A stretch of 64,000 bases of DNA, taken from DUPU01 sp050952465 (lineage in GTDB: Bacteria; Bacillota; Dehalobacteriia; Dehalobacteriales; Dehalobacteriaceae). The position numbers and the translations under genes are program-made. Position 1 is the first letter of the stretch, and each line of letters starts with the position of its first letter. A model generated the notes under the pieces. It had not been told where the DNA came from and did not search any database. It worked only from the letters and a program-made list of their open reading frames with translations. Positions 7,705 to 16,898 of this stretch are shown in pieces. Location: the NCBI GenBank assembly GCA_050952465.1, contig JBMNKZ010000005.1, positions 248,001-312,000 of the forward strand. Direction: 5' to 3'.

Positions 7705-9101
7705 ACAACCGGTTTTCCATTCATGATCTGATCTACCGCGCCAACAAGCGGCGCTCCGCCACCGAGGAAAGCAGCCTGGAAGCGCGGGACTACGGCGAGA
7801 TTTTGGACAGACTGCAACGGATCATCGCCCAAAACCATTCCACGGAGCTGGCCCAGGTCCTGTACTCCCAGGAGGCTGAAGCCAAGCTCAAAGACCTGAT
7901 TATGCGCTACTTAAACAGTGAGCAGTTGGTGTCCAAAGACCTGCGGAACATTTCCGAGCTGGTGGACGCGGTGTATAACGACATGGCCTTTGTGGGGCTT
8001 TTATCCCCCTATTTGCAGGACGCCGATACGGAGGAGATTAACGTCAACGGCTATAGCGGCGTCTGGGTGCAATACAAGGACAAAAAGGTGCGCCTGCCGG
8101 AAACCTTCGGCAACCCGGAAACCTGCGCCAACATCGTTAGGAAAATGAGCAGGTTTGGCGGCGTGATCCTGGACGGCTCCAAGCCTGTCGGAGATAGCTA
8201 TATTTCACGGGGCGTCAGAATGTCAGGCGCAATAGAGCCTTGCGTTGACGCGAACGCCGGGGGCATCGCCTCCATCCGCAAGCAAAAGCCCTTTTTCATT
8301 ACCAGGCAGAACCTCATTCGCTGGGGAACGGCCACGGCGGAGGAATTGGACTTTTTGACCATCTGCGTCAACAATGGCGTTACCATAGCCATTGCTGGAG
8401 CCACCGGCAGCGGCAAAACGGCGGACATGGGCTATATCCTCAGCACCGTAGCTCCCGAAAAGCGCATCGTCACCATCGAGGACACGCGGGAATTATCCCT
8501 GGCAAAGTACGATGAAAACGGCGTCATGACCAATGACGTGATTCACCTTTTGACAAAAGAAGCGCCGAATCCCCTCACCATGCTGGACTTATTAAAGCTG
8601 TCGTTGCGGCTGCACCCGGAAATACTGGTCCCGGCGGAAATGCGCGGCGCGGAGGCCTTGACCGTGCAGGAGGCCGGGCGGACGGGGCACACCATTGTCA
8701 GCACCCTGCACGCCAACAGCGCCATATCCGCTTACGACCGCATCCTGACCATGTGCCTGGAAGCCGGGACCTCCCTGTCGGAGGAACGATTGCTGCGCAA
8801 TATTGTCGAGGCGTTTCCCATCATGCTTTTCAAACGGCAGCTCCCGGATAAATCCCGCAAATACATGGAAGTCTTTGAAGCCACCGGCGTGCGGAACGGC
8901 GAAGTCACCGGCACCACCCTTTACCGCTATGCGGTTGACCACTATGAGCATGACAAATCCGGAAGAATTACCAAAGTGGTGGGAAGCCACCAGCGTTTGG
9001 GAAACATCTCCCCGGCGCTGGCCGAAAAGCTCTTGGTGGGCGGCGTCCCGCAAAAGGAAATCCGCCGCTTTGCGGAAGGTGTGGAAGGAGGCTCCCCATG
9101 A
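7701..9101 (+). CDS. tadA: TadA/CpaF-type pilus assembly ATPase
   Basis: 466 aa; the ATG overlaps the previous stop by four bases. N-terminal helical domain, then a secretion-ATPase core with Walker A GATGSGKTADMGYI near residue 232, Asp box VTIEDTRELSL, Walker B-type VPAEMRGAEA near residue 310, and the His box TGHTIVSTLHANSA. This hexameric ATPase powers polymerisation of Flp pilin together with TadB and TadC. VirB11 ATPases are close relatives, but the flanking cpaB/tadB/tadC genes decide for a pilus. The element's type IV secretion genes are 25 kb away. Confidence 0.95.
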   Translation: MNNRFSIHDLIYRANKRRSATEESSLEARDYGEILDRLQRIIAQNHSTELAQVLYSQEAEAKLKDLIMRYLNSEQLVSKDLRNISELVDAVYNDMAFVGLLSPYLQDADTEEINVNGYSGVWVQYKDKKVRLPETFGNPETCANIVRKMSRFGGVILDGSKPVGDSYISRGVRMSGAIEPCVDANAGGIASIRKQKPFFITRQNLIRWGTATAEELDFLTICVNNGVTIAIAGATGSGKTADMGYILSTVAPEKRIVTIEDTRELSLAKYDENGVMTNDVIHLLTKEAPNPLTMLDLLKLSLRLHPEILVPAEMRGAEALTVQEAGRTGHTIVSTLHANSAISAYDRILTMCLEAGTSLSEERLLRNIVEAFPIMLFKRQLPDKSRKYMEVFEATGVRNGEVTGTTLYRYAVDHYEHDKSGRITKVVGSHQRLGNISPALAEKLLVGGVPQKEIRRFAEGVEGGSP

Positions 9102-10012
9102 ACTCCATTCATCTATCCCTTATGCTGGTGTTTTTTCTCGTAAGCCTGGCACTGTTCCTGTTGTTCAAGCTGAACCCTTTTGCGGTGGAGCAGAACCCGC
9201 TGAAAAAGCGCCGCCTCCATCTGGCAGGCGCCAAGCTGAAAACCGCCGAGCGGATCGCCATCCGCTTGCGAACCCTGTTCCGGCAGACCAGATGCACGCG
9301 AAAGAAATTTTTAATGATGATGCTGACAGCGGCGGCAGGCGGTTTTCTGGCCGGAATGATGCTGTTTAACAGCCCCGACCTGGCAGCGGTAACGGCGGCA
9401 TGTCTGCTTCCCGCTCCCTACATCTATCTAACCATAAAAAGCGCGACGGTGGCGCGGGAGGAAATAGAGGGCTTGGAGAACACGACGTCCGTCATCACCA
9501 ACGCCTACGCCTCCTGCGACGATATTGTCAAAGCAATCGAGCTGTACGTTGAAGAAAAAAACCGTTACCTTCCGCCCAATCTGAGAACCGTCACACCCTT
9601 TGACGAGTTTGTTTCGGAGATAAAATACATCAATCCCAACGTCGAACACGGGCTGTACCGTCTGGCGGCCAAAATACGCAACCGCTATTTTGCCGAGTGG
9701 ACAAAAATGCTTATCCTTTGTCATCACGACCGGCGGTTGAAATTCGCTTTGTTTCCCATAGTGAAGGCCATGAACGACGCCAAGTCCATGCAGGTGGAGA
9801 GCGACGGCATGATGGTGCGCGTCTGGCGGGACTATTTGTTGACGGCGGGCCTGATGTTCAGCGTGATTCCCCTCATGCGCTTCTCCAACGCCGAGTGGTT
9901 TTCCATCCTGACCACCACCGCCGTCGGCAAGCTGCTGGTTCTTCTCATGCTGCTGACCGCCCTGGGTACGGCTTTTTACGTGCTGCGGGCGACGAAACCG
10001 GCCAACAGATAG
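9098..10012 (+). CDS. tadB: TadB-like pilus platform membrane protein
   Basis: 304 aa; the ATG overlaps tadA by four bases. One N-terminal membrane segment (LSLMLVFFLVSLALFLLF), a pair near residues 70-110, a cytoplasmic T2SF-like loop, then two C-terminal hydrophobic segments (LTAGLMFSVIPLMRFS and LLVLLMLLTALGTAFYVL). This is the layout of TadB platform proteins that couple the ATPase to the growing pilus. The T2SF core is divergent; the assignment leans on gene order. Confidence 0.8.
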   Translation: MNSIHLSLMLVFFLVSLALFLLFKLNPFAVEQNPLKKRRLHLAGAKLKTAERIAIRLRTLFRQTRCTRKKFLMMMLTAAAGGFLAGMMLFNSPDLAAVTAACLLPAPYIYLTIKSATVAREEIEGLENTTSVITNAYASCDDIVKAIELYVEEKNRYLPPNLRTVTPFDEFVSEIKYINPNVEHGLYRLAAKIRNRYFAEWTKMLILCHHDRRLKFALFPIVKAMNDAKSMQVESDGMMVRVWRDYLLTAGLMFSVIPLMRFSNAEWFSILTTTAVGKLLVLLMLLTALGTAFYVLRATKPANR

Positions 10013-10027
10013 CAAAGGAGGTTCACC

Positions 10028-10933
10028 GTGTTTTACCAAATTGTCGTTTTCATCCTGCTGCTGGCGGCAGGATTTTTCATGTGCCGGGAGCTTTGGAAAA
10101 TCCCCAGGGCCAGCATGAAGAAAAACCTGAGAAATTTGCGGACTCAAAAAGAGAAACCCGGCAAACGGCTACTGAATCGCTTTGTCATGCCCCTGGTCAA
10201 GCCGGTCGCCCGGCTGATCCGGCTCGATCCCGTCCAGGAGGCAAGGGTGCTCTCCATGCTGCGGCGCGGGGGGCTGGCCCTCACGCCCCAGGAATACCAG
10301 GCCAGGGCGCTTATCTGCGCCGCCTTTACCCTGCTGCTCCTGATTCCGCTTTTGTTGATCGGTGCCACCAGCCTCACCCCGATCATTGTCATCTTCGCGG
10401 TGGTTGTCTATTTTCATTTCACGTCCGACCTGAAAGACCAACTGAAAGCGAAAAAGAAACGCATTGAAATGGAAATGCCAAGCTTTATCCGCTCCATCCT
10501 GTACAAGCTGGACGACATGCGGGGAGACAGCCAAAAAACCGTCGTCCAGGCGGACCTGGTGCAAATCTTTGAAGATTACCTGCGCGTGGCCAGCGATGTG
10601 TTCTATGACGACATCTCCATCCTGGTCCTGGAGATGAAGTCCATCAGCATCGAGGCCGCGCTGCGCAATTTCAACGCGCGCCTCGGCCTGGCCGATATTT
10701 CCTTTCTCGTCAACGCCCTCATCGGTCTGCACCGGGGCGAGCGCCAAGGGGACTCCCTGGCCTATCTTGCCCGGGACATGGACATCAAAGCCAGGGAAGC
10801 CCTGAAGACAAAACTGAATCTGCTGCCCCGCCGGGTCAAGATCGCGTCCATCCCCTTGGTGGCCGTGACCCTGGCCACCCTGCTCTACGTCATCGGCTCC
10901 CACATGACCAGATCAATGGGGAGCCTCTTTTAG
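10028..10933 (+). CDS. tadC: TadC-like pilus platform membrane protein
   Basis: 301 aa from GTG 10028 with AAAGGAGG upstream. An N-terminal membrane helix, two hydrophobic segments near residues 95-135 (LICAAFTLLLLIPLLLIGATSL, IIVIFAVVVYFHF), a T2SF-like cytoplasmic domain (EMPSFIRSILYKLDDMRGD) and a C-terminal helix (IPLVAVTLATLLYVIGS). It pairs with TadB as the inner-membrane platform. The leader of the pilin gene follows directly. Confidence 0.82.
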   Translation: MFYQIVVFILLLAAGFFMCRELWKIPRASMKKNLRNLRTQKEKPGKRLLNRFVMPLVKPVARLIRLDPVQEARVLSMLRRGGLALTPQEYQARALICAAFTLLLLIPLLLIGATSLTPIIVIFAVVVYFHFTSDLKDQLKAKKKRIEMEMPSFIRSILYKLDDMRGDSQKTVVQADLVQIFEDYLRVASDVFYDDISILVLEMKSISIEAALRNFNARLGLADISFLVNALIGLHRGERQGDSLAYLARDMDIKAREALKTKLNLLPRRVKIASIPLVAVTLATLLYVIGSHMTRSMGSLF

Positions 10934-11041
10934 TGTGCTGAAACGGGGAAGACCCTTTTCAAATAAGCCATTTTCAGGAGGTAGCAGCATGTAAAACAAA
11001 AACCCGCGGACCCATCATTACCGAAGAAAGGAGGAAAATCC

Positions 11042-11239
11042 ATGAGAAAAAGGATGACAACCGCTCTGGTAAAAGCCGGAAACGTGCTGGCAAAGCGCGA
11101 CGGCGACCAAATGACTGGCTGGCTGATTGTGGTGCTGGTTGTCGTGGTGGTAGGCGCAATCTTCATGACCCTGTATCAGGGTTCCATCACCGACATCTGG
11201 AACAGTATCGTCACCAAAATTACCGGCCTTTTGAACTAA
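11042..11239 (+). CDS. Flp-like pilin 1
   Basis: 65 aa from ATG 11042 behind AAAGGAGGA. A short basic leader ends in KRDG, followed by DQMTGW and a 20-residue hydrophobic stretch (LIVVLVVVVVGAIFMTLYQ). This is the Flp prepilin plan: cleavage after Gly, then a transmembrane/assembly helix. The usual Glu-Tyr pair at mature positions 5-6 is replaced by Gly-Trp. Nearly identical in protein to the next gene. Likely the major pilin. Confidence 0.85.
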   Translation: MRKRMTTALVKAGNVLAKRDGDQMTGWLIVVLVVVVVGAIFMTLYQGSITDIWNSIVTKITGLLN

Positions 11240-11263
11240 TTGCAGCCAAAAGTCGGCGGCGCA

Positions 11264-11282
11264 GGGGAGGCATCGCTTCCCC
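11264..11282 (+). other. stem-loop between the two pilin genes
   Basis: GGGGAGGC (11264-11271) pairs with GCTTCCCC (11275-11282), with one G-U wobble, around a three-base loop. There is no T-tract. It could stabilise the upstream pilin transcript and set the ratio of the two pilins. Confidence 0.45.
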
Positions 11283-11317
11283 TTTCCAACCAAATCTAAA
11301 AAATGGAGGTATTTATC

Positions 11318-11527
11318 ATGATGACTACTTTGAAAAACAAAATCAGAATGGCGGGCCTGAAAGCCCGGAACGTACTGGCAAACCCGTCCGGGGACCAAAT
11401 GACCGGCTGGCTCATCGTGGTGCTCATTGTCGTGGTCGTGGGCGCGGTCTTTATGACGCTCTATCAAGGCTCTATCACGCAAATTTGGAACAGCATCGTC
11501 ACCAAAATCACCAACCTATTGAACTGA
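11318..11527 (+). CDS. Flp-like pilin 2
   Basis: 69 aa from ATG 11318 behind GGAGGT. Leader ends in NPSG, followed by the same DQMTGW plus hydrophobic helix as pilin 1, and a C-terminus differing at only a few positions. A tandem duplication that has kept the protein while the leader has diverged. Probably a major or minor pilin of the same fibre. Confidence 0.85.
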   Translation: MMTTLKNKIRMAGLKARNVLANPSGDQMTGWLIVVLIVVVVGAVFMTLYQGSITQIWNSIVTKITNLLN

Positions 11528-11574
11528 TGAAAGCCGCAAAAAGCATATCCGCGGACGCGGGAGGTGCAAAACCA

Positions 11575-12063
11575 ATGAACAACCGGCACCGGGGCATGGG
11601 GGGGAGAGCTTCTCTCCCCCGGCCTTTTCCCAAGCTGCTTTTGAACCAAAAAGGCAGCAGTTATGTCGATCTGATCGTCAAAACGCTGGTGGTGATTACG
11701 CTCATGGCCACGGTAATCAGTTTTTTGGGCGTTTTCACGACCTATTTGAATTTGAATCACATGTGCCGTCGGGTTGTGCGTGTGGTTGAACTGGAGGGGC
11801 AAATAGCCGAACCTGTCTATGACGTGTTTAACCGGCTCAAGCAGCAAACCGGCCTGTCGCCGGAAATGACCATTGAGGACGTGGCGTATTGCGACGAGCA
11901 AAACCAAAAAATCCAGTTAAGGGACACTTTCACCGTCACCATGACCTACAGCCACGCCTTTACCCTTTTCAGGCCGTCCTTTATGGCCCCCGTTCAAATC
12001 CATATTCCCATGCGCGTAAGTATCACGGGCATGTCGGAAAAATACTGGAAGCTGCCCGAATAA
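11575..12063 (+). CDS. TadE-like pseudopilin 1
   Basis: 162 aa from ATG 11575 with GGGAGGTG upstream; in-frame sequence before it lies within the previous gene's end. A basic leader ends in NQKG, then SSYVDLIVKTLVVITLMATVISFLGVF forms the membrane segment. The rest is a soluble beta-rich domain with one Cys in CRRVV and one in VAYCDE. TadE-type pseudopilins are processed by the same peptidase and join the assembly machine. Confidence 0.75.
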   Translation: MNNRHRGMGGRASLPRPFPKLLLNQKGSSYVDLIVKTLVVITLMATVISFLGVFTTYLNLNHMCRRVVRVVELEGQIAEPVYDVFNRLKQQTGLSPEMTIEDVAYCDEQNQKIQLRDTFTVTMTYSHAFTLFRPSFMAPVQIHIPMRVSITGMSEKYWKLPE

Positions 12064-12083
12064 GCGCGGAAAGGAGGAAAGCC

Positions 12084-12572
12084 GTGGGCCATTTCAACCG
12101 AATGATGAACAACCGCAAAGGCGACGTTTTTTTGTTTATCCTGATCCTCATCTTTTTCATTCTGACCCTTGCCGTGATACTAAGCGAATACTTCCGTATA
12201 GAAAGTCTCTACCAGCAAGCGGAGTATGTCATTCAACGGGGCATAAACAGCTCCGTGGAATACGCCATGCGGGACGATTACCGTCGGGACGGCTATTCCC
12301 GGATGGACAGCGCCCTGGCCGAAGAGACGCTGTACGCCTATTTCTACGAAAATATGGGGCTGGATTCCGAACTGAACAAGTACGCCGGGAATCAGTGGGT
12401 TTACCAGCTTGAAATTGAGCGCATCGACGCCACCGACAGCCCCCCCTGCCTGACGCTGACCGGGGCGCTGAAAACCCGCAGCGTTTTTAACTTTCTGAGC
12501 GGCACGATCCGGCTTCCCTTCACCATATCCAGCGTCAACATCCGCATTGAGGAAGGATGTTCCCATGATTAA
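12084..12572 (+). CDS. TadE/TadG-like pseudopilin 2
   Basis: 162 aa from GTG 12084 behind AAAGGAGGAAA. The leader MNNRKG is followed by DVFLFILILIFFILTLAVILSEYFR, a type IV pilin-like N-terminal helix. The soluble part ends with IRIEEGCSHD. It overlaps the start of the surface-protein gene by eight bases. Likely a minor pseudopilin. Confidence 0.72.
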   Translation: MGHFNRMMNNRKGDVFLFILILIFFILTLAVILSEYFRIESLYQQAEYVIQRGINSSVEYAMRDDYRRDGYSRMDSALAEETLYAYFYENMGLDSELNKYAGNQWVYQLEIERIDATDSPPCLTLTGALKTRSVFNFLSGTIRLPFTISSVNIRIEEGCSHD

Positions 12573-15500
12573 AAAACTCATCCTTGCCATTCCGCTTGTT
12601 CTGGTCTGCTGCCTGTTGATGTCGGCACAGGCCTTCGCCCTGTCGGAGAGCGACATGGCCATCAATATCGCTTCCCCCATAGACAGCCTGGCCAGTGAAA
12701 GCGGAGTGATCGCCGTAGAACAATTCCCGGCCCGGATTTCTATAAATACCACGGCCAGAACCGGCAGCCTCACAGAGGTTCGGCTGGAGTACGGCGGCCA
12801 AAGCCAAGCAATAACCCCAAACTATACATTGACCATTGAAAACAAGGAGGCTTGCGGTCCCTATACCGTCACCGCAAAGACGGACGAAGGGGCCGTTCTT
12901 GTCGTTACGGCCAATGTGGTGTTCCAAGTCCCCGCCACATATGACACCCGCTACCGCACCATCGGCATGAACGTGAAAGAAATCTATGAGGGAGAAACGC
13001 TGCTGAAAGCCTTCCCGGAGCCGCAGCGCATTGATCTCGTCAGCGCCAACACCGTGGCCGACCATGAACAGGAGCGGATCGTCGCCTGGATCAACCGCTG
13101 TGACGGCGGGACCTACACCCTGAAAGGCAGCCTGGTGGTGGAAATCTACGGTCATGCTTCCGGCAGGCTCTACGGAACCTATGACACGGACACCGATTTT
13201 GAACCGCTGACCACCCGTTACGGCTGGACGGCAAAGACGCTCATCGCCTTTGAAACCATGCGGGCCACGGCGCTATCCTATCAAGCCCCGGTAAAGATTG
13301 ATGTAGAAGCAACCTGGTGCGACGAAAGCAAGCGGGAGATTTTCGGGAAACTCACTGCCCAAGACAAAGGTGTGCCGGAATTGCTATATCCTTATCAGAC
13401 CACCTCCGTTACCTTCCACAAGGACGACATCAAGCTGTCCCGCAACTTTCAATACATGGGGCTGGAATGGAATTACACCCCGGAAACCGCCGAATACACC
13501 GATGGGGAAAGCGAAACGCAGACCGAAATCACGCAGAAAATCCATTATCAAATCCCCATTGCCAATTTTTATTTTAAATTCAAAGCATGTGAGGGGAACG
13601 ACCTGTCGGTTGCCATCCGCGCTCCCGCCACGGTGAACCGGGGCGACAGTTATTCTTTTACCGTGACTTACATGAACAGCGGAAGCAGCCCGGCCTATGA
13701 CGTGCCCTTAAAGGGCACGGTGGACGACATAAACATTGAAGAAATCCCGGTCACGCAGGACTTCCCGGCCAACACCAGCAAAGCTTATGAAGTGAAGCGC
13801 ACGGCGGACACCGCCGCCGACGAAATCCGCCTCTGGGCGCATATCGGCGTGCCCGAGGGCTTCCATGACGGCAATCTCAACAACAACACGGCCACGTCTA
13901 TTATTAAGGTAGTTGATCCCATGCCGGAACCGACGCCCGACAACAACGACACGCCCGACGAGCCGGACACGCCGGATAACCCCGGCAATCCCCCGGGTGA
14001 ACCGCCCGGCCTGAAGGAATCCTGCGATCTGTCGGCCGCCATTCTTGCGCCGCCGACCGTTTACGAATACGAAAAATACGCCTATACCGTGAGTTTCACC
14101 AATCATTCCGGCCGAGAGCTGACCGCTGTACCCTTGGCAGGGAAATGCGATGAAAATACGCTGGTGCAAATTCCGCAAACAGCAGCCTTCCAGCCAAGCG
14201 AAACCAAGTCCTTTACGATTGAAGGCACGGCGGGGAAGGCAGGCGAGATATATCACTTGTGGGCCAGCGTGCAAGCGCCGGAGGGCTTTATTGACAGAAA
14301 TCTCAGCAATAACACCGCCGTTTCAAACATCACGGTGATGGAAAGACCTGCCGGCAACCCGGAGGACCCGCATAACCCCCCGGACCCTGATAACCCGGAT
14401 AATCCCGAAGAACCCGGCAATCCAGACGACCCGGACAATCCTGATAACCCGGATAACCTGTTATGCGACGTATGGGTGAATTTGTCCTCGCCGCCCATAG
14501 CCTACCGGCAGGAGGAATACAGCTTCACCGTATACTTTGCCAACTCCACCGGCAAGGCATTGACCGATGTGGGCCTGAACGTCGCCATCGACGGCAAGGT
14601 GGTTCCCGCCGTGCCCGCCACGGCAAATTTCAAAGCCTATGAGAAAAAATCATTCCTTGTCACCGGCACGGCAGGAGAAAAAGGAACCATCATCCGGCTT
14701 GCGGCGCAGGTGTCGCCGCCCGTGGATTACACGGACGCCAACATGGGCAACAACCAGGCGGCGGCGGAAATCATGGTGTTGGAGCGTCCCTATGACCTGG
14801 ACGTGCAACGCATTACCCCGGATCAGTATAAGGAAAATCAGTCGGTTATCACCACCATCAAGGTGTCCAACAAAGGCAGTCTGGACTTTACGCCGGGACA
14901 AAAAGTTTCCGTCGTGTTTGAAATTCCGGAGCTTTCGCTGCAAAAGCGTGTGGACGCGGTAGTCATGGAGCAGAATACCTGGAATACCGTGTCGGTCAAA
15001 TGGGATACCCCCAGTGTGCAAATTGACAAAAACATCACCCTGATTGCCACCATCAACCCCGATGAGGTTTTGGATAATGAAACTTCTACAAATAACAACA
15101 CCTATACCCAACAGGCCGTCATTAAAAACGTAACCTATCAAGAACCGGAGGAAAGCCGGGCGCTGCCCGACCCGCCGCAAAGAAGCGAACAACCCCGCGT
15201 GACATGGTGGGAGCAACGTTACGAAAACGGCCAATTTGTGTGGCGGCAGTTTTACGCGGAGTTGAAAGTTGCTGCCGCATTGGACTACGATACTAAGGCA
15301 AAGGGCTATCTCAAGTCGGGCTACGGCTATGCCATCCGCGTCACCGCCACCGTGAATACCAACTACGACAGGCCGGAACTGATTACCGCCCCGCAGACAG
15401 CGGAAGTTTATCTGCCCGAACACCGCTACGAAACCGCCATCCCCTTGGTAAAGGAAGGCGGCCAATTTGTTTTCCGGGAGAATCCCGCCTCCCCCTTCAA

Positions 15501-15678
15501 ATACCGCAAGCAGTATGTCCCCATCTGGTTCCCCGACAATAGGGACTACATCGCGCAACTCCTTGTCACTGACGCGCACACCCCCGGCGGAACGATGTCC
15601 AAGTGGCTGACCGGGGGGCCGTTGAAAATTCATGTGATGGGCAATATGTACGACGATGATACCACCGTGGGGAATTGA
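12565..15678 (+). CDS. large secreted repeat protein with CARDB-like domains
   Basis: 1037 aa from ATG 12565 with GAGGAAGG upstream. A clear signal peptide ends at AQAFA (about residue 25). Three related domains of about 110 residues (starting near 350, 490 and 635) share the pattern PP-V-x5-Y-F-V-x-F-N and end NNNTA; they look like CARDB-type adhesion modules. They are joined by Pro/Asp/Asn-rich linkers (repeats of PDNPD) around residues 455-475 and 600-630. A fourth CARDB-like region follows. No LPXTG or membrane anchor is seen at the C-terminus. Its place inside the pilus operon suggests a pilus-tip or surface adhesin. GC-rich linkers look recombinogenic. Confidence 0.75.
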   Translation: MIKKLILAIPLVLVCCLLMSAQAFALSESDMAINIASPIDSLASESGVIAVEQFPARISINTTARTGSLTEVRLEYGGQSQAITPNYTLTIENKEACGPYTVTAKTDEGAVLVVTANVVFQVPATYDTRYRTIGMNVKEIYEGETLLKAFPEPQRIDLVSANTVADHEQERIVAWINRCDGGTYTLKGSLVVEIYGHASGRLYGTYDTDTDFEPLTTRYGWTAKTLIAFETMRATALSYQAPVKIDVEATWCDESKREIFGKLTAQDKGVPELLYPYQTTSVTFHKDDIKLSRNFQYMGLEWNYTPETAEYTDGESETQTEITQKIHYQIPIANFYFKFKACEGNDLSVAIRAPATVNRGDSYSFTVTYMNSGSSPAYDVPLKGTVDDINIEEIPVTQDFPANTSKAYEVKRTADTAADEIRLWAHIGVPEGFHDGNLNNNTATSIIKVVDPMPEPTPDNNDTPDEPDTPDNPGNPPGEPPGLKESCDLSAAILAPPTVYEYEKYAYTVSFTNHSGRELTAVPLAGKCDENTLVQIPQTAAFQPSETKSFTIEGTAGKAGEIYHLWASVQAPEGFIDRNLSNNTAVSNITVMERPAGNPEDPHNPPDPDNPDNPEEPGNPDDPDNPDNPDNLLCDVWVNLSSPPIAYRQEEYSFTVYFANSTGKALTDVGLNVAIDGKVVPAVPATANFKAYEKKSFLVTGTAGEKGTIIRLAAQVSPPVDYTDANMGNNQAAAEIMVLERPYDLDVQRITPDQYKENQSVITTIKVSNKGSLDFTPGQKVSVVFEIPELSLQKRVDAVVMEQNTWNTVSVKWDTPSVQIDKNITLIATINPDEVLDNETSTNNNTYTQQAVIKNVTYQEPEESRALPDPPQRSEQPRVTWWEQRYENGQFVWRQFYAELKVAAALDYDTKAKGYLKSGYGYAIRVTATVNTNYDRPELITAPQTAEVYLPEHRYETAIPLVKEGGQFVFRENPASPFKYRKQYVPIWFPDNRDYIAQLLVTDAHTPGGTMSKWLTGGPLKIHVMGNMYDDDTTVGN

Positions 15679-15679
15679 G

Positions 15680-16093
15680 ATGTTGCCGCTTTGTTTTATC
15701 CCTCTCCTGTGGGCGGCTTTCATGGATTGGGAAAAGCGGATTATCCCCGACTGGACATGGATAACAATCCTTGCCATCGGCGGCGCGTCCGCTTTCTTAT
15801 TTCCAGAACCAGCCTGGCCCGAGCGGATTGCGGGATTTCTGCTGCCGGGTGTTTGCCTGCTCCTGCTGGCCGTGAAATACGGCGGCGTGGGCGGCGGCGA
15901 CATCAAGCTGACGGCGGCGCTGGGCTTTTACATTGGACTGAACGCGCTGGCGGCCATCCTCTTTTTTGCCCTGCCTCCCGCCCTCGCCTATGGGTTGGCG
16001 ACCCGGCAAAGAAGCGTCCCGCTGGCCGTCTTTTTGTGCATCGGAGCTTTTATGTACGTCGGTGTTCCTTTTATATACGGACTAACCTGCTGA
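15680..16093 (+). CDS. A24-family prepilin peptidase (CpaA/TadV-like)
   Basis: 137 aa from ATG 15680, which overlaps the previous stop region (TGAGATG); an ATG at 15656 would also be possible. It is a compact multi-pass membrane protein. The two catalytic aspartates are visible in MDWEKRIIPDW and GGGDIKL, both conserved motifs of A24 peptidases. It would cut the Gly-ending leaders of the two pilins and two pseudopilins. The short form without the methylase domain is typical of Tad loci. Confidence 0.88.
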   Translation: MLPLCFIPLLWAAFMDWEKRIIPDWTWITILAIGGASAFLFPEPAWPERIAGFLLPGVCLLLLAVKYGGVGGGDIKLTAALGFYIGLNALAAILFFALPPALAYGLATRQRSVPLAVFLCIGAFMYVGVPFIYGLTC

Positions 16094-16116
16094 CTTATAT
16101 ATAAGGGGGTGTTTTT

Positions 16117-16206
16117 GTGGAGTTGAAGACGATTTTAGCCGTCGTGCTTTGCCTCGTAATTGCAGGGGGCGCGGTTTACCTGCATATCAAGCGGAAAGAA
16201 AAATAA
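16117..16206 (+). CDS. 29-aa single-span membrane peptide
   Basis: GTG 16117 lies behind AAGGGGGTG. The product is one hydrophobic helix (TILAVVLCLVIAGGAVYL) followed by HIKRKEK, so a positively charged cytoplasmic tail. It directly follows the prepilin peptidase. Function unknown; small membrane peptides of this kind often assist assembly complexes. Confidence 0.5.
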   Translation: MELKTILAVVLCLVIAGGAVYLHIKRKEK

Positions 16207-16275
16207 CGGGCGTGCGGCGAAGGGGGCGAATAACCGTCCCTTTTCCGCTGCCCGCAAAGGAGCGTGAGCCTGAAA

Positions 16276-16884
16276 ATGGCTGAAGAAAAACGCATGGTGA
16301 GTACTTATGAGGTCAAGCACGCTATCCATGTTGGCGATAGAGAAATCCTTTTTGCGGTTGACGACGGGAAAACCGACTGTCCGTACATGGTGTGCTACTG
16401 CTCATGGGATAACCCCTTGGGCATCGAGCAATTTTTTGACGCTGCCGGAAGCGACGACTACCTGGAAATGATGAGCGAGTTTACCGACCGGGTGCGGGCG
16501 CAGCTTGCGGCGGTCAAAGCGGAACGGGATAAAATCACCGTCCCGCTTTCGCCCTTCACGCCGGAACATTGCACACCAAACGATTACGGCGAAAGCATTG
16601 AAAACAAGGTGGTGGTCATCAGGGCGGAGCGCCTGCGCCCCGAATACCGCACCGCCGACAAGCAGCTTGTGCTGGCCGTGGGCGGCTTTGGCACTCATGC
16701 CAACGCCAGGGGCCGGGCGGTCTACACCGTCAATCTCTATTCCGGCAAGGAATCCCGCTGGAATCGGGAGGACATCCTGGGCGTTCTGAAACCCGAATAT
16801 ATGCCCGATTGGGCGAAGGAACAGCTAAAACAGATACTGGCCGGGCAACAGGCCAAGCACCAAAAACAAGTACAGGAGCGTTAG
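16276..16884 (+). CDS. ICE accessory protein of unknown function
   Basis: 202 aa from ATG 16276 (GTG 16264 is too close to GGAG). It begins MAEEKRMVSTYEVKHAI and ends in a basic Gln-rich tail. The middle part VVIRAERLRPEYRTADKQLVLAVGGFGTHANARG resembles ICE proteins I have seen as hypothetical conserved genes, but I cannot name the family. Soluble, no signal peptide. Followed closely by two more small ICE genes. Confidence 0.65.
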   Translation: MAEEKRMVSTYEVKHAIHVGDREILFAVDDGKTDCPYMVCYCSWDNPLGIEQFFDAAGSDDYLEMMSEFTDRVRAQLAAVKAERDKITVPLSPFTPEHCTPNDYGESIENKVVVIRAERLRPEYRTADKQLVLAVGGFGTHANARGRAVYTVNLYSGKESRWNREDILGVLKPEYMPDWAKEQLKQILAGQQAKHQKQVQER

Positions 16885-16898
16885 GAGGCTTTCAGGAT

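Noticed and set aside
14650..15906. 418-codon reverse-strand frame opposite the surface protein gene
   Set aside because: Antisense shadow of a long GC-rich gene; no domain, no promoter.
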